A stretch of 64,000 bases of DNA from Mobiluncus curtisii subsp. curtisii ATCC 35241 (lineage in GTDB: Bacteria > Actinomycetota > Actinomycetes > Actinomycetales > Actinomycetaceae): assembly GCF_000146285.1 (NCBI RefSeq), contig NZ_GL385912.1, positions 1,472,336-1,536,335 on the forward strand, read 5' to 3'. Made by a program: the position numbers and the translations under genes. Positions 1 to 8,396 of the stretch are shown piece after piece. The notes beneath the pieces were generated by a model, which saw only the letters and a list, made by a program, of their open reading frames with translations, made no database searches and had not been told where the DNA came from. Position 1 is the first letter of the stretch. Each line of letters begins with the position of its first letter.

Positions 1-1
1 C

Positions 2-979
2 TTACCGCACAAGCAGCCAGCTTTTTTTGCGGTTTTTGCTATTGCCTGGGTGGTCCCTTCCCTGGTCGGACCGCTGGTGGCGGGGTTCCTGGTGGACTAT
101 GTGCATTGGCGTTTTGTTTTCGGGATTTGCCCCATCCTGTTCCTGGTGTTTTTCCCGTTGCTGTGGCCAAAATTCCGCCAATTTCCCCAGCTACACGACC
201 CGGTTCCGTTTCGCCCCTCGCCTCGACTGCTGTGGGGTTCTATCTTTAGCGGCATTCTGATTGGTACTCTGCAGGTCATTTCCGGGGTGGAACGAGAGAC
301 TGTCTCCCCGATATTCATTGTTGCGGCTTTAACCTTGACCTTGGCGCTGTTCTTTGCGGCTCGTCCCATCCTTCCTTCCGGGACTTTCCGAGCAGTTCGC
401 GGAGTTCCCGCCACGGTGGCGATGCGGGGACTATTGAACGGTACTTTCGTCACTGTAGATCTCTACCTGCCCTTGCTGCTGAAAGAAATTCACGGTTGGG
501 GTCCCACCATGGCTGGTCTGTCGATGACAGTTTCATCTATTACTTGGGCATTTAGTTCGTGGATTCAAGGGCGGATTGTGGATCCGGCGCATCGTCGCTG
601 GCTGATTTTCATCGGTCCGATTATCGAAATTTTTGGCACGTTGGTGGTGCTCCTGGCGGTTGTGCCAGGTTTCAGTCCCTGGTTTGTGTTGGTGGGTTGG
701 GCCATAGCTGGTTCGGGGCAAGGTTTGATTTTCCCGCTGGCCACGGTTCATGCCCTCTCTCTGACTCCGGCTCAACGTCACGGTGAGGTTTCCGCAGCCT
801 TGAACGTAGCCGACACGCTGGCGGCTGCCGCGCTGGTGGCGTACGGCGGAATCACCTACGCTACGACTCTCTTTTTAGGACCTTGGGCGTTCGCTGCCAC
901 GATTGGTTTGATGGTGGTGATGATGTTCGTCCAATTCTGGGTCGGTACCAGGATTTTTGAGTCTTCTTCGCACAAGTGA
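2..979 (+). CDS. MFS transporter, C-terminal part (gene enters from the left edge)
   Basis: The reading frame is open from base 2 without a start codon, so the gene begins outside the window. About 325 residues are visible. They hold a run of hydrophobic segments separated by short charged loops. An early stretch reads AWVVPSLVGPLVAGFLVD, which resembles the helix 5 motif of drug/H+ antiporters of the major facilitator superfamily. A later GSGQGLIFPLATVHALSL segment is also typical of the second half of such carriers. The likely role is proton-coupled export of a small molecule; the substrate cannot be told. The gene ends 53 bases before the SPFH-domain gene and has no clear terminator, so the two may be co-transcribed. 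Confidence 0.85.
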   Translation, partial: LPHKQPAFFAVFAIAWVVPSLVGPLVAGFLVDYVHWRFVFGICPILFLVFFPLLWPKFRQFPQLHDPVPFRPSPRLLWGSIFSGILIGTLQVISGVERETVSPIFIVAALTLTLALFFAARPILPSGTFRAVRGVPATVAMRGLLNGTFVTVDLYLPLLLKEIHGWGPTMAGLSMTVSSITWAFSSWIQGRIVDPAHRRWLIFIGPIIEIFGTLVVLLAVVPGFSPWFVLVGWAIAGSGQGLIFPLATVHALSLTPAQRHGEVSAALNVADTLAAAALVAYGGITYATTLFLGPWAFAATIGLMVVMMFVQFWVGTRIFESSSHK

Positions 980-1032
980 GGTGCTATAGTTTGTTGTGAG
1001 GCTAGGTTTTTGTTGATTGGAAGGATTGGAAG

Positions 1033-2010
1033 ATGGGTGCTTTCCTCGCTTTGTTCGAAAATGTGCTGACTTTGGCGGTTATTGTTGTCATCGTCCTGGC
1101 GTTGCTCATCATAGGTGGAATGTTCTTTGTGGTGAAGCAACAGACTAACTATGTGATTGAACGTTTCGGTAAATATCACAAGGTTGCACTGCCCGGTCTG
1201 CGGATGAAGATTCCGTTCGTGGATCGGATTGCGAAAAAGGTTCCGCTGCGTATCATGCAGCTGGATTCCGTGGTGGAAACTAAAACGAAAGACAACGTGT
1301 TTGTCACGATTCCGGTTTCGGTGCAGTATCAAGTACAAAACGTGGTTGATTCATTTTATCGTTTAGCCAATCCGGAACGTCAGATTCAGTCTTACGTCTA
1401 CGACCGGGTGCGTACCTCCCTGGCGAAACTAGACCTGGATGAGGCGTTTTCTTCGAAAGATCAAATCGCCCAAGATGTCGAAACGACTTTGGCTGCTGCC
1501 ATGAACGCTTATGGTTTCGCCATCATCAATACCCTGGTGACAGACATCAATCCGGATCCGACGGTGCGCGCGTCCATGAACTCGATTAATGCTGCTCAGC
1601 GGGAGCGCGAGGCAGCGGTTTCCCTGGCGGAAGCCGAGAAAATTAAGACTGTGAAACAGGCTGAAGCCGATGCAGAATACAAGCGCTTGCAAGGTGAAGG
1701 TATCGCGGCTCAGCGTAAAGCTATCGTCGATGGCTTGGTCAGCCAGTATGAAGCGTTGCGCGACGCCGGAATTGGAGCCGAAGCGCAAGAAATGCTGCTG
1801 TTGACCCAGTATTTCGATACATTGCAGGAAGTCGCGAAAGCCTCTAATACTCAGACGCTGATGCTGCCGTCCAACCCTGGTGGGGTCAGTAACGCGATGG
1901 AGGAACTGCGCAACTCGCTGTTCGCCGCCACTCGTGCCGCGGATCAAAAGCCGAAGACCGCGGTACCGCCGCGTTCGCGTACCGTACCCACAACCTCAGC
2001 GCAACAGTAA
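1033..2010 (+). CDS. SPFH/band-7 (stomatin-like) membrane protein
   Basis: This 325-residue protein has one N-terminal membrane helix (about residues 10-33, rich in V, I and L). A band-7/SPFH domain follows, with typical stretches such as VIERFGKYHKVALPGLRMKIPF and RIMQLDSVVETKTKDNVFV. A long Ala/Glu-rich helical segment (EAEKIKTVKQAEADAEYKR) then supports oligomer formation. The family assembles ring or cage structures on the inner membrane and often works with membrane proteases. The C-terminal 40 residues are polar and probably disordered. The ATG lies about 7 bases after GGAAGATT-like purines. No NfeD or FtsH partner is next to it, so the exact role is unknown. Confidence 0.88.
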   Translation: MGAFLALFENVLTLAVIVVIVLALLIIGGMFFVVKQQTNYVIERFGKYHKVALPGLRMKIPFVDRIAKKVPLRIMQLDSVVETKTKDNVFVTIPVSVQYQVQNVVDSFYRLANPERQIQSYVYDRVRTSLAKLDLDEAFSSKDQIAQDVETTLAAAMNAYGFAIINTLVTDINPDPTVRASMNSINAAQREREAAVSLAEAEKIKTVKQAEADAEYKRLQGEGIAAQRKAIVDGLVSQYEALRDAGIGAEAQEMLLLTQYFDTLQEVAKASNTQTLMLPSNPGGVSNAMEELRNSLFAATRAADQKPKTAVPPRSRTVPTTSAQQ

Positions 2011-2065
2011 CACTGTAATTCCGTGATTTCGTGTCTAGTTAGTGTCGTTGGGAACCTAAAGGGTG

Positions 2066-2416
2066 CTATTTACCCTGCTCGCTAAGCATATAGAGAACCA
2101 TTTTTGCGGGAGTCAAGGCTTTAACAGCGTGTGGTAAGCGGGTAGAAAAATGCACCATTCCGCCGGGAAGCAGTTTCACAGTTTTGCCGTCGGCGGTGAT
2201 TTCAATTTCCCCTTCCAGGGTTTGCACGATCACCGGCATAGCAGCGGTGTGCTCTGATAGTTCTTCGCCGCTGTCGAAGGAAAATAGCACAACATTGACC
2301 CCTTCTGCACGCATCAGGGTTTTAGAAACGGTAGAGTTCGGGGAGTACTCAATTTGTTCCGCAAGATTATCTATATACCCTAGACCAGTAGTAACTGATT
2401 CTTCTTTTGAATCCAT
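2066..2416 (-). CDS. Cupin-domain protein
   Basis: This 116-residue single-domain protein carries a conserved small-cupin pattern: GEELSEHTAAMPVIVQTLEGE followed by LLPGGMVHFSTRLPHAVKAL. The H in SEHTA, the E in LEGE and the H in PHAV sit where metal ligands are found in cupins. It could bind a metal and a small ligand as a sensor or simple enzyme. It lies 25 bases after the methyltransferase gene on the same strand and is probably transcribed with it, so the DtxR/IdeR-like box upstream of that gene may control both. The ATG at 2416 is preceded by GAGGAG, a strong ribosome-binding site. Confidence 0.82.
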   Translation of the reverse strand: MDSKEESVTTGLGYIDNLAEQIEYSPNSTVSKTLMRAEGVNVVLFSFDSGEELSEHTAAMPVIVQTLEGEIEITADGKTVKLLPGGMVHFSTRLPHAVKALTPAKMVLYMLSEQGK

Positions 2417-2441
2417 GTTGAATCTCCTCTGACATTTATCT

Positions 2442-3245
2442 CTATTTACTGGGTTTACGCGCTGTTATAGCTATTCCGGTCAGATTCTTACGGTAGTGCT
2501 TAAACGTGGCGCGCATTTCTAAAATCCTCGCCCGTAACTCTCGATCGCGTAGAACATTACCGAGTATCCGCAACACTCCCTTGAGACCTTCATCAGCTAG
2601 GTTACGCCGTGGTGACAGCGAAGCCATGGGTTCAAAACCGACCCATTCAATAATAAAACCAGCATTTTCCAGTACCTTGCGCCATTCATTTTCGGTGAGG
2701 GGACGAGCGTTCGCGCGAATAACTTGGGCGAGACGCTTGCGCAACTCATCAGCTAGCTGCATGTCTATATCGTTAGGAGTTAACCCGAGTTCGTGAATCG
2801 CGTAGCATCCACCTGGTTCTAGTATCCGGTATGCTTCTGAAACAATTTTTTCTTTGTTTTTCTCGCTTTGCATGGTGAGCATCGCCTCACCCACCACTAC
2901 CTGAGCTGATTGTGACTCTAAACCGGTGTCCTGGGCGTCTGCTTGCACCACTCTGCCGCCGCTGTCCGCAACGATGTTCTGCACCCGCTGGGCTGCGTCC
3001 GGGTCTTTATCTACCCCTGTATAGGACTCGACGGGCGCGTCAATAATAATTTTGGCAGTTTTGCCTAATCCGGGTGCAAACTCTACAACTCTCTTTCCTG
3101 GTATATCAGCTGCTTGGAGCATCCGGTTGGTAAGTTTGAGTCCTCCGGGACGCAGCACCCGTTTTCCAGCACGCGCTAGTACCCAATATCCGGGTGCGAC
3201 TTTAGTTGCGCGGGTACTTTGCGGAAGATTACAGTCATCATTCAT
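2442..3245 (-). CDS. Class I SAM-dependent methyltransferase
   Basis: This 267-residue protein shows motif I of Rossmann-fold methyltransferases (VVEFAPGLGKTA) and an acidic end to strand 2 (YTGVDKD) expected to hold the SAM ribose. A VQADAQD segment and a post-motif region (EPGGCYAIHELGL) follow the usual order. The substrate is not evident; the fold resembles UbiE/arsenite-type small-molecule methyltransferases. It heads a two-gene unit with the cupin gene. An iron-box-like palindrome lies 24-42 bases before its ATG, which suggests iron- or manganese-dependent repression. The C-terminus is Arg/Lys-rich. Confidence 0.82.
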   Translation of the reverse strand: MNDDCNLPQSTRATKVAPGYWVLARAGKRVLRPGGLKLTNRMLQAADIPGKRVVEFAPGLGKTAKIIIDAPVESYTGVDKDPDAAQRVQNIVADSGGRVVQADAQDTGLESQSAQVVVGEAMLTMQSEKNKEKIVSEAYRILEPGGCYAIHELGLTPNDIDMQLADELRKRLAQVIRANARPLTENEWRKVLENAGFIIEWVGFEPMASLSPRRNLADEGLKGVLRILGNVLRDRELRARILEMRATFKHYRKNLTGIAITARKPSK

Positions 3246-3268
3246 GTTCCCAGTCTATCAGAATAGGC

Positions 3269-3287
3269 TTAGGCAAGCCTTACCTAT
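3269..3287. promoter_or_regulatory. DtxR/IdeR-like iron box
   Basis: The 19 bases TTAGGCAAGCCTTACCTAT match about 15 positions of the DtxR/IdeR consensus TWAGGTTAGSCTAACCTWA. They sit inside a larger imperfect palindrome in which AGAATAGG pairs with CCTATTCT. The site is immediately upstream of the methyltransferase-cupin unit. The match was made by eye; no regulator gene is in the window. Confidence 0.5.
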
Positions 3288-3326
3288 TCTAAGTAGTTTG
3301 GGTGCTTGGACGCACAAGCGGTGTGT

Positions 3327-3932
3327 TTAGAGCCATCCGAGTTCACGGGCTTTTCGGGCTGCGCCTGCCGAGGTGTCCGCGTGGGTTTTGCTGATCGCAC
3401 TAGAGAGGTAGTTGCGTACCGTGCCGGGTGAGAGATACACCTGGGTTGCGATTTCTTGGACTTTCAAGCCTTTTTCGGCGATTTTCAGGACTTCAATCTC
3501 GCGTTCTGTCAGCGGGTTATCGCCCTCGAAAAGGGATTCGGTGGCCAATTTTTGGTCCACAGCGGTACCGCCGGCGGCGATAGTTCGTACCGCGGCGGCG
3601 AGTTCTTCGGCAGGAGTTTCCTTGACCATAAAGCCTTTGGCGCCGGCGTTCAAGGCGCGTTTCAAGTAGCCGGGACGCCCAAAAGTCGTCAAAATCAGCG
3701 TTTTAGTGTCGGCAGCAGTCTCGGTGATGGCTTGGGTGGCAGCGATTCCGTCAAGGTCGGGCATTTCGATGTCCACCACAGCAACCTGGGGGTGGTGGGT
3801 TTGGACGGCATCGAGGAGCTCGCGACCATTGCTGGCCTGGGCGACTACCTCAATGTCGCCTTCGAGTTCCAGCAGTGCCGCAATTGCTCCGCGCACCAGC
3901 GCTTGATCATCAGCCAATACCACGCTAATCAC
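3327..3932 (-). CDS. NarL/LuxR-family response regulator
   Basis: This 201-residue two-domain regulator has an N-terminal receiver domain with the acidic pair in VVLADDQ, the phospho-acceptor Asp in VAVVDIEMPDLDG and the conserved Lys in GFMVKE. The C-terminal LuxR helix-turn-helix reads NPLTEREIEVLKIAEKGL then YLSPGTVRNYLSSAISK. The GTG start overlaps the kinase stop (GTGA) and follows GGAGG. The gene closes the ATPase-permease-kinase-regulator operon. This order matches DesK/DesR or LiaR-like systems that sense membrane or antibiotic stress and control the adjacent transporter. Confidence 0.93.
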   Translation of the reverse strand: MISVVLADDQALVRGAIAALLELEGDIEVVAQASNGRELLDAVQTHHPQVAVVDIEMPDLDGIAATQAITETAADTKTLILTTFGRPGYLKRALNAGAKGFMVKETPAEELAAAVRTIAAGGTAVDQKLATESLFEGDNPLTEREIEVLKIAEKGLKVQEIATQVYLSPGTVRNYLSSAISKTHADTSAGAARKARELGWL

Positions 3933-5143
3933 AACTTTACCTCCACTACGGTGCCGGTCTCCGGGATGTTTTGCCGCTCGCTCTCGGCACTTGCGGCACT
4001 CGTGACCTCACGTTTCCCAACTATACTGAGAGTCCCGCCGACCTGTTCCACACGAGCCTTGAGCCCCTCCAGACCATGTCCGGTAGCATCGGGGGAGATG
4101 CCCACCCCATTATCGGTGATAGTCAGACTGCTCCGGTTCATCTCGATAGTGACTTGACGAGCCGCCGCGTGACGAATGATATTAGTAGTCGCCTCCCTAA
4201 TCACCCAGGCAAAAATCGCTTGGTTCACAGCGGGGATGGAATCGAGATTTGACCAGGCGGTGCCCTCCCGCTGCAAGTCAATACCGGCACTCTCCAATGC
4301 CTGAGACGCGGCGGCGATTTCTTCGAACAAACTCTGTACTTTGAGCCCCGCCACAGTCTGCCTAACCTCTTCGATTGATTCCCGCGCCAGGTTTGTAATC
4401 TCGTGCAGTTCCGCCTGGGCACGCCCGGAATCACGTTCCAGCAGTTTTCCGGCCAGTTCCGACTTGAGAGCAATGACCGTAAGGGTGTGACCCAGGACAT
4501 CGTGTACATCCCTGGCAACGCGTTCGCGTTCTTCCAAAATCGCTTGTGTTCTGGCTTGGCGCTGGCTCTCGATACCGGAACCGATAAAGAAAGCTATTCC
4601 CGCCACGAACATAAACACCGCTGAGGTGGAGATGGAGAGACCAAAATATTCTTGACCATTCGGTACAAAACGGGGGATGAGGAAGGAGGCTAAAACCGTC
4701 AAGGCTCCGGCAATGTAGCCAGCCGCCTGGGGCAGGGTGAAAGGTGCGGCAGCAGCGATAAACGGCAGGAAAGTTAAGGATTTCAGCGGTCCTAACACTG
4801 CCACCTGTAGCAATGTAATCAGCACAAGTACCACAAAGACTATGGCGTCGCTCTTGCGTAGGCGGTGCCGACCGTCGAAGTAGCGGAAGTTACGCTCTCC
4901 CATGATTGGTTTGCGCCACGAGAGTGAAAAAGCAGCCACGTAAGCCAGCGCGAATATGGCGGTTAATACCAGGGAAATTATCTTCGGTCCCAGGGGTAAG
5001 GTCAGGGCTCGACTAATCGGAAAGTACAGGAACCCCAGCCATACGAGACTCATGAAGGTGCTCGTGAAAATGTAGGAGTTCGAAGGCGAACTGGTGAGAC
5101 TGCGATCTTCTGTGGCGAGGGCAGGGGAAGATTCCGGGTTCAT
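3929..5143 (-). CDS. Sensor histidine kinase, HisKA_3 (DesK/NarX-like) type
   Basis: About 404 residues. The N-terminal half has six or so hydrophobic segments with short loops, so sensing is probably within the membrane. The dimerisation/phosphoacceptor segment reads ERERVARDVHDVLGHTLTVI, with the His of the HDxLGH motif. The ATPase domain has the N-box EATTNIIRHA and the G-box ITDNGVGIS. The ATG at 5143 was chosen because it overlaps the permease stop as ATGA; the longer open frame upstream lies inside the permease gene. It should phosphorylate the regulator encoded just downstream. Confidence 0.93.
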   Translation of the reverse strand: MNPESSPALATEDRSLTSSPSNSYIFTSTFMSLVWLGFLYFPISRALTLPLGPKIISLVLTAIFALAYVAAFSLSWRKPIMGERNFRYFDGRHRLRKSDAIVFVVLVLITLLQVAVLGPLKSLTFLPFIAAAAPFTLPQAAGYIAGALTVLASFLIPRFVPNGQEYFGLSISTSAVFMFVAGIAFFIGSGIESQRQARTQAILEERERVARDVHDVLGHTLTVIALKSELAGKLLERDSGRAQAELHEITNLARESIEEVRQTVAGLKVQSLFEEIAAASQALESAGIDLQREGTAWSNLDSIPAVNQAIFAWVIREATTNIIRHAAARQVTIEMNRSSLTITDNGVGISPDATGHGLEGLKARVEQVGGTLSIVGKREVTSAASAESERQNIPETGTVVEVKL

Positions 5144-5904
5144 GCGTGCCTCCGTGAACGTTGATAGCCCCACAGTGCCAGAAGAGCAAAAATCAAGATC
5201 CACACTACAAAGTTCACGATGCCAATTCCTAGGTTTTCGGTGTACGGCTTTCCGTCCATAGTAATCTGATTTCCGTTAGTGCCGGCATATCTGGCGAGAA
5301 TTCCGTAACCGTAGCCCGGCATGAATTTCGCGAAATCCAGCAGCCATCCGCCCAGGGGCATGAAAAAATTCGCTATGAAAGCAAACAGGGTGGTCAGTCC
5401 CGAGGCGATAGAGACGGCTGTATCGGAATGCAGCAACAGTCCGAAAGCCAGACCGTAGAGGGTGAAAGTGAGTGATCCGCCCAGAATCACCAAGACAGAG
5501 ATAATCCAGGCAGAGGGCTCCGCTTTGGCTTGAGTCAGACCACCCAGCAGGAAGATGACCGCCACGGGCAAAGCCGCCAGCAGCGCTCCCAGGGCGATTT
5601 TGGTACCCAGGTACCTCCCGTTACTCAGGGGAGTCAGTGCGATTTGGCGTCCCCAACCTTGAATCTTTTCCACGGAGGTGCCAGCGGCAAAGCTGGCGGT
5701 GGAGAGAATGGCTCCGTAGGCGGCGATATTGACCATAATGACCCAGGCCCAATTGACAGTCGTGTCGGCGACCATTTCCTTGGCGTAGGTCGCGGCAACC
5801 CCAAAAATCAGGTAAATCACCACCGGAAGGCCAATGACAAACATGGGTACTTCGGGTGAGCGCAGAATTCGCTTTAAATCCAGAGCAAATATTTTCGTGT
5901 TCAT
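5140..5904 (-). CDS. ABC transporter permease, ABC-2 type
   Basis: This 254-residue protein has six predicted membrane segments. The first follows a short cytoplasmic tail containing KRILRSPEVP, a common feature of ABC-2 permeases in which the N-terminus touches the ATPase. The last segment is followed by a basic tail (GYQRSRRHA). It lies 12 bases after the ATPase gene and overlaps the kinase gene by four bases. Together with the ATPase it should form an exporter, perhaps for a toxic peptide, antibiotic or lipid; the substrate is inferred only from the gene order. Confidence 0.9.
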   Translation of the reverse strand: MNTKIFALDLKRILRSPEVPMFVIGLPVVIYLIFGVAATYAKEMVADTTVNWAWVIMVNIAAYGAILSTASFAAGTSVEKIQGWGRQIALTPLSNGRYLGTKIALGALLAALPVAVIFLLGGLTQAKAEPSAWIISVLVILGGSLTFTLYGLAFGLLLHSDTAVSIASGLTTLFAFIANFFMPLGGWLLDFAKFMPGYGYGILARYAGTNGNQITMDGKPYTENLGIGIVNFVVWILIFALLALWGYQRSRRHA

Positions 5905-5916
5905 GATGAGATTTCC

Positions 5917-6828
5917 TTAGTTGCTGGTCAGGGTAAAGAAAGTGTCCTCCATGGAGGGAGGTACGATTTCCAAATGGCTCACGCCTGGTTGAGAGAGGAT
6001 GAAACGCGCGAAATCATCCGATTTCTGTACCGAGAGGTACATTCTGTGGTCTTTGATTTCGACAGATTCTTGGGGCCAATGTTGCTGTATCTGAGCGGTG
6101 AGCGCGTCGAGGTGCGAGGAATCAACCTGGAAGGACACGTTGCGCGTTCGCTGGGCAGTAATTTCTGCCGGGCTGGCATCCGCAATAATTTTTCCGTGAT
6201 TCATCACCACGATGCGATCAGCATAATCCGCGGCCTCCTGCAGGTAGTGGGTGGCAAAGATGATGGTCTTGCCGTTTTGTGCCTGACCGTGCATCACTTC
6301 CCAAAAGTCGTGGCGCGCGTTGGCGTCCATCCCCGCAGTCGGTTCGTCGAGTATCAATAAATCCGGGTTTGGCAACAGAGCTAGCGCGAATTTAATCCGC
6401 TGCTGTTCCCCGCCGGAGCATTTCCCAATCTTACGTTTGCGGATTGGTTCCAGGTTTGCCGCGCTTATCACTCGCTCCCGATTTTCCGGGGTGTCAACAT
6501 CGTGACCGTAAGCTGCGGCAATCCAGCGGACGACTTCGGAGACATACATGTCTTTGAGCAGGCCCCCCGTTTGCAGGACGGAGGCAATTTGACCGCGGGA
6601 AATCGCAGTTTTTGGGCTTTCGCCCAGAACCTGCACTTCCCCGGAGGTCGGTGCACTGAGCCCCAGAACCATATCCAGAGTGGTGGTTTTTCCCGCCCCG
6701 TTCGGTCCCAGCAGAGCCATAACTGTACCAGTCGGTACATTAAGTTCGATGCCGTCCACCGCGTGGACTTTCCCGAAGTGCTTATGCAGATGAGTGAGCT
6801 GCAGGGCAGCTGTAGTAGTTGTGTTCAT
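5917..6828 (-). CDS. ABC transporter ATP-binding protein
   Basis: About 303 residues with all ABC ATPase motifs: Walker A GPNGAGKTT, signature KCSGGEQQR (Cys in place of the usual Leu), Walker B LLILDEPTAGMD and the switch His in FATHYLQEA. The last 80 residues form the small C-terminal domain seen in drug or bacteriocin exporters of the CcmA/NatA group. The start at 6828 (MNTTTTAALQLTHL) was preferred over a longer frame beginning at 6894, because the extra residues are Cys/Arg-rich and unlike the family. First gene of the four-gene transporter/two-component operon. Confidence 0.92.
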   Translation of the reverse strand: MNTTTTAALQLTHLHKHFGKVHAVDGIELNVPTGTVMALLGPNGAGKTTTLDMVLGLSAPTSGEVQVLGESPKTAISRGQIASVLQTGGLLKDMYVSEVVRWIAAAYGHDVDTPENRERVISAANLEPIRKRKIGKCSGGEQQRIKFALALLPNPDLLILDEPTAGMDANARHDFWEVMHGQAQNGKTIIFATHYLQEAADYADRIVVMNHGKIIADASPAEITAQRTRNVSFQVDSSHLDALTAQIQQHWPQESVEIKDHRMYLSVQKSDDFARFILSQPGVSHLEIVPPSMEDTFFTLTSN

Positions 6829-6940
6829 GTATTTAAGTCTCGCGCCCCAGCGTTTGAGCCGGTAGTGTGCGCAATCACAAAAATTAGATGACATCTGTCA
6901 TGTTTTCCGGGCTTTGTGGGAGCCAGATTAGAATGACTCC

Positions 6941-7735
6941 ATGACCAAGATGTGCGAGTATCTGGACGATTCGGCAAAAAATGGCGCTGTGTCGGTTGGT
7001 TCACGCTGCCTGGTGGTGGTCGGAGGGGTGCAAGGTCTGCGTGCGCTGTGCGCTGATAGCTGGGATTTTTCGACCTATGAGCTGGTAATTTGTGGCGATT
7101 CGGGTCAGGATGTGGCGCGAACTTTGGGGATTAATCCCGACGTCTATATCGGCGACTTCGATTCTTCGCCGCGTCCGGCAGGTCAGACTGAGTTCGCGGA
7201 CGGACGCACCCGCTCTCCCGAAACCTTGGCGGCAGTGCCCGTCATCACCCCTAGTGATGCGGTTCCCGGCGATGGCGTGGAAGTGATAGTACTCCCCGTA
7301 GCCAAAGAAGTTACAGATTCTGAAGCGGCAGTCGATTTGGCGTATTCTCGAGGTTACCGGCACATTGATGTCATTGGCGGCTTGGGGGGGCGCTTGGATC
7401 ATACTTTGGGGAACCTTGGTATCTTGGCGAAATACGCTCACACTTCCGCCCGACTACGCTGGATAGATGGCTACAACATGGTGTCCTTGGTGGGTCCGGG
7501 AACCCATACGGTACCCCGCAACGACTACCGCTATTTCGGTTTAATTCCTTTCGACGGTGATGTGCAGGGGCTCACCCTGGCGGGGACACGCTACCTGGTC
7601 GAGGACTTTACCCTGGTTCGCGGCTCAACACGCGGGGTTTCCAACGAAATCACCGCACAGTGCGCCACCGTTTCTTTCACCAGCGGCAGACTGCTGATGG
7701 TCTCGTCACGAGACTTGCAGATTTCGGGTCAATAG
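6941..7735 (+). CDS. thiN: Thiamine pyrophosphokinase
   Basis: This 264-residue enzyme transfers pyrophosphate from ATP to thiamine to make the cofactor TPP. Family signatures are visible: ICGDSGQD near residue 50, GDFDSS, the KEVTDSEAAVDLA segment that binds thiamine and metal, GGLGGRLDHTLGNL and STRGVSNE near the C-terminus. An extra stretch of about 40 residues lies between GDFDSS and KEVTD, longer than in compact bacterial enzymes. No TPP riboswitch is visible upstream; the gene starts 46 bases from the divergent ABC operon frame. An in-frame ATG at 6950 is a possible alternative start. Confidence 0.9.
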   Translation: MTKMCEYLDDSAKNGAVSVGSRCLVVVGGVQGLRALCADSWDFSTYELVICGDSGQDVARTLGINPDVYIGDFDSSPRPAGQTEFADGRTRSPETLAAVPVITPSDAVPGDGVEVIVLPVAKEVTDSEAAVDLAYSRGYRHIDVIGGLGGRLDHTLGNLGILAKYAHTSARLRWIDGYNMVSLVGPGTHTVPRNDYRYFGLIPFDGDVQGLTLAGTRYLVEDFTLVRGSTRGVSNEITAQCATVSFTSGRLLMVSSRDLQISGQ

Positions 7736-7754
7736 TCCGTCCGGGTGGCTCTTC

Positions 7755-8396
7755 ATGACAAGCGCGGTAGGGCAGGTTTCAGGTTTTCGCGAGCTATTCG
7801 AGATTTTGCAACGCAATGTGAGAGATGCGGGAAAGTGGTGGCCGGCAGAAACGAAGTTTGAGATCCTGGTGGGTAGTGTGCTGACCCAAAACACGACCTG
7901 GACCAGCGTGGAAAAGTCCCTAGAGAACCTGCGGAAGCAGGGACTGCTTAACCCGATGCGGCTGGTGGGAGCGAAATCGAGCGAACTGGAGACACTCATT
8001 CGACCCAGCGGATTCATGCGCGCGAAAGCACAATACCTGAAAAACTTGACCGAATGGTACATAAAAACTGATGCCCGGGCTGGTGAGATTGACACCCCAA
8101 CGCTGCGCAACTCCCTTTTGCGAGTTCCGGGAGTGGGTGAGGAAACTGCCGACGACATCCTGCTTTATGCCTATGACCGCCCGGTTTTTATTTTCGATAC
8201 CTATGCGCGCCGGTTGCTAGCGGCAGCTGGTTTGGGCGAGTTTCGGACCTATCGTCAAGCGAAGCAGGTCTGTGATGCGGCATGGCGAGTGGAGGGATTT
8301 ACGGTGGCGGAACTGGCGATATTCCACGGTTTAGTGGTACAGGCCGGAAAGGACGCGCGCCGGGAGGGAAGTTGGGAAGGTATCCTGAGGACATGA
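7755..8396 (+). CDS. HhH-GPD DNA glycosylase (endonuclease III/MagIII-like), no Fe-S cluster
   Basis: This 213-residue protein has the helix-hairpin-helix motif VPGVGEETADD (about residues 124-134) and the catalytic Asp of the GPD loop in FIFDTYARR (Asp148). In endonuclease III a Lys follows the hairpin Gly-Arg; here the equivalent position is Glu130. The C-terminal four-Cys Fe-S loop is absent. These traits fit the COG2231/MagIII group, monofunctional glycosylases that remove alkylated or mismatched bases, rather than a bifunctional endonuclease III. The gene is translationally coupled (ATGA) to the HAD phosphatase gene downstream. Confidence 0.85.
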   Translation: MTSAVGQVSGFRELFEILQRNVRDAGKWWPAETKFEILVGSVLTQNTTWTSVEKSLENLRKQGLLNPMRLVGAKSSELETLIRPSGFMRAKAQYLKNLTEWYIKTDARAGEIDTPTLRNSLLRVPGVGEETADDILLYAYDRPVFIFDTYARRLLAAAGLGEFRTYRQAKQVCDAAWRVEGFTVAELAIFHGLVVQAGKDARREGSWEGILRT

